The notes beneath the pieces are model-generated. The model did not search any database. It was given only the letters and a program-made list of their open reading frames with translations, and was not told the origin of the DNA. This document shows positions 42,626 through 48,579 of a DNA stretch of 48,579 nucleotides, piece by piece; positions within the stretch are counted from its first letter, which is position 1, and each line of letters opens with the position of its first letter. Source of the DNA: JANYGM01 sp043764015 (lineage in GTDB: Bacteria; Bacteroidota; Bacteroidia; Cytophagales; Thermonemataceae); NCBI GenBank assembly GCA_043764015.1, contig JAYUKY010000057.1, positions 1 to 48,579 of the forward strand, read 5' to 3'. A program made the position numbers and the translations under genes.

Positions 42626-43870
42626 ATGAATAAAATTTTATCAATATTTATAATTCTTTTTGTATTTACCCATTGTAATGCACAAAAAGATAAACAGAGT
42701 AATAAAAAAGTACCTAATAAGCGTACAGAAAAACAAATAGCCTACTTTAAATCAAAAAATATTGAAGTAGTAGAAAATAAAGAGCCTCTCAATAAAGACC
42801 AGTACGAGTTCTGCATTACAGATTCTATTGTCGTTAAAATGGACTCCATAAGGTTTTATTTTTATGATTTTTCTTTAATGCAAAAAGATAATATCATTTT
42901 TGCACAAGGTGCAAAAAGTGCAGGTTATCTAATTTCTAGTAACGGAACTATGATAAGCCAAATAGGGAATATAGGCACAAATCTAGGTGAATATCAAGAT
43001 GGGGGTTTTAAATTGATACATAACAAAGATTCTATATTTATAGCATCTAGTACTATTGGTAAGGTGTTTTTATATAATAGTGGTGGTAAATTTATTAAAT
43101 CTTGGAAATTTAAAAATGTTCGTCTTGGGGTTGCAATAGGAGATAGACTTTTTATTACTAGAAATAAAAAGAATGAACCTATCATTTCAGTAACAGCTAA
43201 TACTAGGGATTTTAGTGATATAAAAAGTGAGTTTTATGATAAGACTTTCTTAATGGCTTCTCTCAATCTTGTTACAGAAGAAACTATTACTGCACTACAG
43301 TATGAGTCTGAAAGTCCTTATAAACTAGGTTTATCTTATCTTACTGTCGCAAATCCTTGTGTTAATAAGTCAAATAATGATAATTGGGTACTTAATTTTA
43401 AAGTAGATGAATTGATATATGAGTATGATAAAACCTTTAAACTCATTAGAGTTATCAATCCTAATTCTGATAATTTCCCAGAACCACAAGGAGTGCGACT
43501 TGAAGATGACCAAAAAAACTATATGAATGACTTGTATAAATATGGGTACAGATTAAATGCAAACAACTTATACGCCTCTACTATTTTCACAAAAAAAGAA
43601 AACTATTTGGTGAAATACTATAGTATCCCTATTGGAGATGGTACTAATACACCAAATAATATAAATGAATTTAATACTGGTTCTTTTGTGCAAGACCGTA
43701 AATTACAGATATTTACCAAAGAAGGTAAAAAATATTGCACTGAGATATTAATACCCAAAAAGTTAAATAATCTGCAATATGCGGAGAGTTTAGATAAAAT
43801 GTATTTTACCTCCAATCCAAAACTCACAGAAAATAATGTCATCTATGTTGCTAAAATTTGCAAAAAATAG
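42626..43870 (+). CDS. six-bladed propeller-type lipoprotein, copy 1
   Basis: A 414-residue lipoprotein (MNKILSIFIILFVFTHC-NAQ, lipobox FTHC). After a basic linker the fold reads as repeated strands: FYFYDFSLMQKDNIIFAQGA, GTMISQIGNIGTNLGEYQ, SIFIASSTIGKVFLYNSGGK FIKSW, LFITRNKKNEPIISVTA and YEYDKTFKLIRVINPNSDN, typical of 6-bladed (DUF5128/TolB-like) propellers common next to Cys-rich peptide genes in Bacteroidota (from memory). No catalytic motif. It should sit on an envelope membrane and bind a partner, perhaps the peptides. The next gene is its close paralogue. Confidence 0.8.
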   Translation: MNKILSIFIILFVFTHCNAQKDKQSNKKVPNKRTEKQIAYFKSKNIEVVENKEPLNKDQYEFCITDSIVVKMDSIRFYFYDFSLMQKDNIIFAQGAKSAGYLISSNGTMISQIGNIGTNLGEYQDGGFKLIHNKDSIFIASSTIGKVFLYNSGGKFIKSWKFKNVRLGVAIGDRLFITRNKKNEPIISVTANTRDFSDIKSEFYDKTFLMASLNLVTEETITALQYESESPYKLGLSYLTVANPCVNKSNNDNWVLNFKVDELIYEYDKTFKLIRVINPNSDNFPEPQGVRLEDDQKNYMNDLYKYGYRLNANNLYASTIFTKKENYLVKYYSIPIGDGTNTPNNINEFNTGSFVQDRKLQIFTKEGKKYCTEILIPKKLNNLQYAESLDKMYFTSNPKLTENNVIYVAKICKK

Positions 43871-43908
43871 CCTTTTTATAGTTTATTTTTACTTAATATA
43901 CATATTTT

Positions 43909-45153
43909 ATGAAATTCTCTTTATCACTATTTATAATTTTCTTTGTATTTTCTAATTGTAATGCCCAAAAAGATAAACAGGGTAACAAAAAAGTACCTAA
44001 TAAACGCACAGAAAAGCAAATAGCCTACTTTAAATCAAAAAATATTGAGGTAGTAGAAAATAAAGAACCTCTCAATAAAGACCAGTATGAACTCTGCATC
44101 ACAGATTCCATTGTAGCTAAAATGGATTCTGTAAGGTTTCGTTTTTATGACTTTTCTCTGATGCGCAAAAATAAGATTATTTTTGCGCAAGGTGGTAGAA
44201 GTGCTGGTTATTTAATGTCTGGTAAGGGCACTATGATAAGTCAAATAGGGAATTTAGGAACTAATTTAGGTGAATATCAAGGAATTAGTTTTAAGTTAGC
44301 ACATAACAGGGATTCTATATTTGTAGCTTCTCATACTGATGGAAAAGTATTTTTATATAATAAAGAGGGTAAATTTATAAAATCTTGGAAATTTAAAGGT
44401 GCTAACTTAGGTATTGCAGTAGGTAGTCAGTTATCATTACACAGAAATAATAAAAATGAACCAGTTATATCTGTAGTAGCCACTACAAAAGAGTTAAGCT
44501 ACATAACTAAAGAATTTTATGAGAAAACTTTTTTAATAGCATCTCTTAATCTTGTTACAGAAGAGACCACCACAGCCCTGCAATATGAGCCAGAAAGCCC
44601 ATACAAGCAAGGTTTATCTTACCTCTACCCTGCGGAGCCTTGTATTATTCAAAAAAATAATGGCAATTATATAATAGCTTTTATGGTAGATGAGATAATC
44701 TATGAGTATGACAAAAATTTTAAACTTATTAAAGTTATAAACCCTAACTCGGATAATTTCCCAGAACCACAAGGGGTAAAACTAGAAGATGACCAAAAAG
44801 ATATTATTAATGATGTTTATAAATATGGTGTTAGACTAAATGCAAATAACAAGTCTGCCTCTACTCTTTTCACTCAAAAAGAGGGATATTTAGTCAAATA
44901 TTATAATATGCCTATTGGAGATGGAGCTAACACGCCTAAAAATATGAATGAGTTTAATACCAGCACTTTTGTAGAAGACCGCAAGTTACAGATATTTACC
45001 ACAGAAGGCAAAAAGTATTGCCCAGAAATACTGCTACCCAAAAAAATAAACAATCTGCAGTATGCGGAAAGCTTAGACAAAATGTATTTTACCTCCAACG
45101 AAAAACTTACAGAAAATAATGTTATCTATATTGCCAAAATCTGCAAAAAATAG
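43909..45153 (+). CDS. six-bladed propeller-type lipoprotein, copy 2
   Basis: Same length (414) and fold as copy 1, lipobox FSNC-NAQ. Just after the signal, 57 aligned residues beginning KDK and ending RF differ at only 4 positions, whereas blades in the middle (FKGANLGIAVGSQLSLHRNN versus FKNVRLGVAIGDRLFITRNK) differ more. This is a tandem duplication with a conserved N-terminal segment, which is probably a functional contact or export element. The last 35 bases overlap the next gene, indicating translational coupling. Confidence 0.8.
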   Translation: MKFSLSLFIIFFVFSNCNAQKDKQGNKKVPNKRTEKQIAYFKSKNIEVVENKEPLNKDQYELCITDSIVAKMDSVRFRFYDFSLMRKNKIIFAQGGRSAGYLMSGKGTMISQIGNLGTNLGEYQGISFKLAHNRDSIFVASHTDGKVFLYNKEGKFIKSWKFKGANLGIAVGSQLSLHRNNKNEPVISVVATTKELSYITKEFYEKTFLIASLNLVTEETTTALQYEPESPYKQGLSYLYPAEPCIIQKNNGNYIIAFMVDEIIYEYDKNFKLIKVINPNSDNFPEPQGVKLEDDQKDIINDVYKYGVRLNANNKSASTLFTQKEGYLVKYYNMPIGDGANTPKNMNEFNTSTFVEDRKLQIFTTEGKKYCPEILLPKKINNLQYAESLDKMYFTSNEKLTENNVIYIAKICKK

Positions 45154-45568
45154 TTTTTTTGTGCTTTGTGTGTATGCACTATGTGCCTGCAATACACAAA
45201 AAAGATATACGAGCCTCAAAATTTTTGATAACATTAAGCAGGAGTTTGCAGAGGTAGATTTTAAGCAAAAAACTGCTTTATTGGTATTTTATGAGGGTAA
45301 TTGTAGTGGCATATCTTCTCAAATAAAACAAGCATTAGAAAATAAAATAAAGCCTAATACCCAAAAAATAGGACTTTATTTGAAAATGAATGCTAAATCA
45401 AAATTTGGTTATCAGGCTTTACTTGATGAAACAAAAAATGATATAAAATGGGTTTCTATGAAAAATAGAAGCCTTTTTGGGCTTATCTCGCAAGGCACCA
45501 AATCAAATAAAAGTCCTTTTCTTGTTAATATTAAAAATAATAGAGTCATAAGTGTGAGTAGTTTTTAG
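45119..45568 (+). CDS. thioredoxin-fold lipoprotein lacking CxxC, copy 1
   Basis: A 149-residue putative lipoprotein; the signal MLSILPKSAKNSFFVLCVYA ends at LCAC-NTQ. Residues 50-149 show the thioredoxin layout: strand ALLVFYEGNCSGISSQIKQA at the active-site position, then KFGYQALLDETKNDIKW, and the cis-Pro strand SPFLVNIKNNRVISV. Where a redox protein has CxxC this has C-S-G-I, so it cannot act as a normal dithiol oxidoreductase. It overlaps the end of the previous gene; a GTG start at 45161 is possible but would give a poor signal peptide. Paralogue of the next gene. Confidence 0.7.
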   Translation: MLSILPKSAKNSFFVLCVYALCACNTQKRYTSLKIFDNIKQEFAEVDFKQKTALLVFYEGNCSGISSQIKQALENKIKPNTQKIGLYLKMNAKSKFGYQALLDETKNDIKWVSMKNRSLFGLISQGTKSNKSPFLVNIKNNRVISVSSF

Positions 45569-45631
45569 AAGGAATACATTTACCTTACATTTCGCTCAAT
45601 ACTGCTCATTCATCACTAACTACTTCATTTT

Positions 45632-46093
45632 ATGATTTTCAAGCATTTAAATAAATACTTGTTCTGTATATTTGCCGTTTTTTTATGTATTAGCTGCACC
45701 ACACAATATGAAAAATTAGGCGTTTTTGAGGGCATTAAGAAAGAATTTGTAGGGGTAGATTTTAATAAAAAAACCTCTCTATTTGTTTTTTCTGATATAG
45801 ATTGCTCCACTTGTATTTATTACATACAAGGCACACGTAAAAAAATCTCACCAAACACACAAATTCTTGGACTTTACCTCAATGTAAACCCAAAAGCCAA
45901 GTTTGGATATCAGGATTTGCTTGATGAAACCAAAAATGAAATAAAATGGGTTTCTATGAAGGATAGGAAACTTTTTGGGCTTATCTCGCAATGCACGCAA
46001 GCTGGTGCAAGTCCTTTTTTGGTAGAAATAGAGAATAATAAAATTATTAGCGTTGAGCCTCTTGTAGATATTATCAAGAAACAAGACAAATAA
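45632..46093 (+). CDS. thioredoxin-fold lipoprotein with CxxC, copy 2
   Basis: A 153-residue lipoprotein (MIFKHLNKYLFCIFAVFLCI-SC, lipobox CISC). It carries an intact redox motif in SLFVFSDIDCSTCIYYIQGT (CSTC), the shared KFGYQDLLDETKNEIKWVSM block, and a cis-Pro strand ASPFLVEIENNKIISVE. It should be a membrane-tethered, periplasm- or surface-facing thiol oxidoreductase, a natural partner for the Cys-rich peptides encoded upstream. Last gene of the cluster; followed by a repeat and a bidirectional terminator. Confidence 0.75.
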   Translation: MIFKHLNKYLFCIFAVFLCISCTTQYEKLGVFEGIKKEFVGVDFNKKTSLFVFSDIDCSTCIYYIQGTRKKISPNTQILGLYLNVNPKAKFGYQDLLDETKNEIKWVSMKDRKLFGLISQCTQAGASPFLVEIENNKIISVEPLVDIIKKQDK

Positions 46094-46136
46094 ATATTAC
46101 ACTATTCCTGTGTTGTCAAAGCGGAAAAGCAAAATA

Positions 46137-46172
46137 GGTACGAAGTACGAAAATAAAACATTGATTATCAAT
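46137..46172 (+). repeat. word repeat with conserved tail (GTACGAA type)
   Basis: GGTACGAAGTACGAAAATAA words, then AACATTGATTATCAAT. Same tail as other members; directly followed by the terminator. Confidence 0.6.
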
Positions 46173-46211
46173 AAAAAAGCGCATTTTACAACTGTAAAAT
46201 GCGCTTTTTTT
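46173..46211. terminator. bidirectional terminator
   Basis: AAAAAAGCGCATTTTAC, loop, GTAAAATGCGC then seven T. Between the convergent thioredoxin-like and MarC genes; same stem as 41908-41942. Confidence 0.85.
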
Positions 46212-46244
46212 ATCAAGTAAATGTATTTCACTAAACACTACTCA

Positions 46245-46892
46245 CTAAATAGGGCAACCTACTTTAAAAGCAGTGCAAAGCCACGTTTGTAGGCTATTTT
46301 GGAACATTTTTATACCAATAGCAAGCAAAATTACGCTAAAAACTTTTCGTAAAATGTTTGCGCCTGTTACGCCAAGTACGTGTTCTATCCAAACAGAAGA
46401 TTTCAAAACAGCATACACAAACAATAAATTAAGAAAAATCCCTACTAAAACATTTACTTGTTCATATTGAGAACGTAGCGAAATAATGGTCGTGATAGTT
46501 CCTGCACCTGCTATCAAAGGAAATGCCAATGGTACTATTGAAGAGCTTTTTGGGTCAATGGTATCTTTAAAAAGGTGGATGCCCAAAAGCATTTCAAAAC
46601 CTATCAAAAAGATGATAATAGAGCCTGCAAGTGAAAAAGAGCTAATATCCAAACCCAAAAACTTCAAAATAATTTCACCAAAAAACAAAAAAGCAATCAT
46701 CAAAATCCCAGAAACAATGGTAGCTTTCCCAGCGTGAAGTTCACCCGCTTTTTTGCGTATATCAATAATCACAGGAATAACCCCTAATATGTCTATCACA
46801 GAAAAAAGTATCAACGAAACCGCCAATATCTGTTTAAAATCCAACTTTTCTATACGAAAAGTGTCTGACAAAAAAAACTGTAATAGTGTCAT
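46245..46892 (-). CDS. MarC family integral membrane protein
   Basis: A 215-residue protein with six membrane helices. Family signatures: ILFSVIDILGVIPVII, GKATIVSGILMIAFLFFGE, SFSLAGSIIIFLIGFEMLLG and the central SSIVPLAFPLIAGAGTITT. MarC proteins were once linked to multidrug resistance; that link is not supported, and their role (possibly amino-acid export, as for SnatA) is unsettled. A TATATTTG-type box on the minus strand at 46932-46939 could be the -7 element. Monocistronic. Confidence 0.92.
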   Translation of the reverse strand: MTLLQFFLSDTFRIEKLDFKQILAVSLILFSVIDILGVIPVIIDIRKKAGELHAGKATIVSGILMIAFLFFGEIILKFLGLDISSFSLAGSIIIFLIGFEMLLGIHLFKDTIDPKSSSIVPLAFPLIAGAGTITTIISLRSQYEQVNVLVGIFLNLLFVYAVLKSSVWIEHVLGVTGANILRKVFSVILLAIGIKMFQNSLQTWLCTAFKVGCPI

Positions 46893-47303
46893 TTTAGGTA
46901 TAATTTAAGGACGTGAACTAATATTTTGGTACAAATATAGAGAATTATAAAGAATATTCTGTCTTTTAGTTAGAAAAGTAATATTTTTATAACCCTAAAT
47001 TTTAATTTATTTTCCAATATTATTGGTATTTTTTATTAAATCACTTTTCAAATTTATATTATATCCTATTTTATAAAAAATTATCTCTTTGATAATCAAT
47101 TAGTTACGCTTTTTTTGAAAATATTTTCCGTAATTGCCATTTGCAAAAAATGCAAATTTTTGGCGTTTTTGAAAGTGGTCAAAATGCGCACAAGCACTTT
47201 CCTGAGATTTTTGCCAAATATTATTTGGTGGATGGTGTCTTTTATGCCCATTTTTTTGCATTTTTTGCAAAAACACGAAAATACTTGAAAAGATATAAAT
47301 ATA
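46893..47303. other. AT-rich gap before the last barrel gene
   Basis: No credible gene. Two small hairpins: ATTTGCA-AAAAA-TGCAAAT near 47140 and a TTTTTTGCA/TTTGCAAAA pair near 47248-47272. Frames on both strands cross this region but are low-complexity and cut by the promoter at 47304-47333. Confidence 0.5.
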
Positions 47304-47333
47304 TTGTATTTTCTTTCATTATACTTACCTTTG
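47304..47333 (+). promoter_or_regulatory. promoter that fixes the start of the final barrel gene
   Basis: TTG at 47304-47306, 19-base spacer, TACCTTTG at 47326-47333, an exact consensus identical in its -7 box to the ssrA promoter. Since it lies inside the longer open frame, translation must begin downstream, at 47390. Confidence 0.75.
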
Positions 47334-47389
47334 CAACGCAACTAAAAATAGTAGGCGTTTTCTTATTTTTAACCAACCAATTTTCAATA

Positions 47390-48046
47390 ATGCAAAAAGC
47401 TAAAAAATCTCTTGTACTTCTATTTTTATTAAGTATTGGAGCGCAAACCGCACAAGCACAAGATACTCTTACTAAAAAAAGTGATAAAAAAAGCGTTAAG
47501 AAAAATATCAATTATTTTACGCTTTATGCTGGTATTTCTCTTTCTAATACTGGTCTAGGAGTTTCTTTGGAAAGTATTTTTTACAAAAATAAAGGAGTAG
47601 GCATCACAAGAGAAATGACCGCTTTTGTTACACCAAACTATCCGAAACCATACAACGGTGGCTGGTTTGGTAATAACGAACCTCATTCCCTTGTTAATTT
47701 TTCTACTGTTTCAATGATACAGAAATTTTCTACTATTCATCAAAGAATACGTTTTGGTACTGAAATAGGCGTTTCACTTGTGGAGTTGGAAACACCTAAT
47801 TTTAAGTATGTAGAAAGTAATAGCTTTAGTGGTGGCTTTAGTTTAGGGTCTCCTAGTGGCTACAGAATTGCTGACTATATAACACAAAAAACTACTGGCA
47901 TAAGGCTTAGGGCTAGTATAGATTGGCTACTTACTAGAAGCCTTGGTTTGGAACTTGGCGCAAAAGCAAATATTAATTCTCTACATAGTAATTGGGGAAT
48001 GGATGTAAAGCTTACAACTGGATTTCTTAGGAGGAGAATTAAATAA
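47390..48046 (+). CDS. outer membrane beta-barrel protein
   Basis: A 218-residue protein starting MQKAKKSLVLLFLLSIGAQT-AQAQ (signal peptide) and then strands such as YFTLYAGISLSNTGLGVSLE, RIRFGTEIGVSLVELE, TTGIRLRASIDWLLTRSLGL and GLELGAKANINSLHSNW, fitting a small beta-barrel. A longer frame opening at 47141 exists, but the promoter and signal peptide both favour this ATG. No conserved enzyme motif. Size is near that of PorT/OmpW-like barrels. Function unknown. Confidence 0.8.
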   Translation: MQKAKKSLVLLFLLSIGAQTAQAQDTLTKKSDKKSVKKNINYFTLYAGISLSNTGLGVSLESIFYKNKGVGITREMTAFVTPNYPKPYNGGWFGNNEPHSLVNFSTVSMIQKFSTIHQRIRFGTEIGVSLVELETPNFKYVESNSFSGGFSLGSPSGYRIADYITQKTTGIRLRASIDWLLTRSLGLELGAKANINSLHSNWGMDVKLTTGFLRRRIK

Positions 48047-48482
48047 CGATATTGTAAATTGATAGCATTTTCCGTGGTGTTGGGTGCAAACCAAACATTA
48101 CAGAAATAGTCATCTTATATAAATTGCATAAAACGCAAAAATACAAACAAAAACTGTTTTAAAAGCATATATTAGGTTTAAAGTATTTTAACATATATTT
48201 TCGTCAAAAGTATCCATTTTTACGTAAAATAAAAATAAAATAGTCGTTTTACAAAATTATATTTGGTAAAATAATAAAAATTATGTTCTAAATTTTTATT
48301 TAAGAAATTTTTGGTAGATTAAAATCTATTATACTTCTTATATAAATTACAAAATAAATTGTTTTTTGGTATTTTTAAAATATTTATTGCAAAAAATTAG
48401 AATATTGTTTTTATTATACCTATTTTTGCGCTAGAATTAAAGATAATAGTATTCTCATTCATTAACCAATCAATTTTCACCA
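48047..48482. other. AT-rich gap before a partial lipoprotein gene
   Basis: No gene or clear repeat seen. TATTTTTG at 48421-48428 could serve as a -7 box for the next gene, though a TTG 19-21 bases upstream is missing. Confidence 0.4.
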
Positions 48483-48579
48483 ATGAAAACAAACAAAAAC
48501 CGCATAACCTTGCTCATGAGCTTGAGGATATGCCTATGTGTAACCCTGCTTGCTTTTGCCTCCTGCAAATCTTGCAAGA
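48483..48579 (+). CDS. lipoprotein, N-terminal fragment (cut by window end)
   Basis: Only the first 32 codons are present: basic start MKTNKNRITLLMSLRICLC, hydrophobic VTLLAFA and lipobox FASC-KSCK. A lipoprotein signal peptide; the rest is outside the window. Confidence 0.7.
   Translation, partial: MKTNKNRITLLMSLRICLCVTLLAFASCKSCK

Noticed and set aside
47096..47341. 81-codon minus-strand frame
   Set aside because: Low-complexity, no recognisable protein features, overlaps promoter and hairpins.
47141..47389. 83-residue N-terminal extension of the last barrel protein
   Set aside because: The consensus promoter at 47304-47333 lies inside it and the signal peptide starts at 47390.
1..48579. 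tRNA or rRNA genes
   Set aside because: No T-loop plus acceptor-stem combination was found except within ssrA.

Overview
The window is AT-rich chromosomal DNA from a member of the Bacteroidota, most likely a gliding Cytophagales-type bacterium. Four things support this. There is a gldC gliding gene and a giant surface protein ending in a type IX secretion (T9SS) sorting domain. Promoters follow the Bacteroidota pattern TTG-N19/20-TAnnTTTG (four exact or near-exact cases before plsX, the NRDE gene, the M43 protease and ssrA, plus one before the last outer-membrane gene). The tmRNA tag is GETNYALAA. The gene set includes Bacteroidota markers (rpoZ next to bamD, bshA, PorT-type barrels). The genus cannot be fixed from this sequence.

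Layout. 0.2-12 kb: a secreted subtilase, two unrelated leucine-rich-repeat proteins, a single-chain type IIG restriction-modification enzyme, a dicarboxylate/amino-acid symporter, a WYL regulator and ClpS. 12.4-12.9 kb: two nested inverted-repeat elements without genes. 12.9-17.6 kb: lysA, plsX-fabH (fatty acid/phospholipid start) and an orphan ParA. 17.6-25.1 kb: an unknown secreted protein, an RsbU/SpoIIE-type phosphatase gene broken by an in-frame TGA, a class IV aminotransferase, a PorT-like barrel, a small membrane coiled-coil protein, bamD-rpoZ, pssA and methylmalonyl-CoA epimerase. 25.4-34.3 kb: a large membrane-anchored protein with a propeller-like end, mnmD, a Nudix hydrolase and the 1,420-residue T9SS protein. 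34.5-38.2 kb: NRDE-gldC operon, divergent M43 metalloprotease lipoprotein, bshA. 38.5-39 kb: ssrA (tmRNA).

Two regions stand out. First, 39.3-41.8 kb encodes a full-length homologue of eukaryotic major vault protein (MVP repeats, shoulder/SPFH-like domain, long cap helix, C-terminal cap). Second, 42.0-46.1 kb is a compact same-strand cluster made of three consecutive tandem pairs: two small secreted Cys-rich peptides, two propeller-type lipoproteins, and two thioredoxin-fold lipoproteins of which one kept CxxC and one lost it. A promoter with a PerR/Fur-type palindrome across its spacer and -7 box lies just upstream. I read this as a peptide/redox surface system under peroxide or metal control; function is inference.

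At the scale of the whole window, intergenic DNA is full of repeats: a family with a constant tail (ATACAAA..TTGATTATCAAT) joined to variable tandem 7-8 bp words, word-pair hairpins at gene ends, MITE-like elements with terminal inverted repeats, and stem-loop families reused at several loci. Some of these repeats run into gene ends or spurious N-terminal extensions, so several starts were moved inward. No tRNA, rRNA, CRISPR array or transposase gene was seen.
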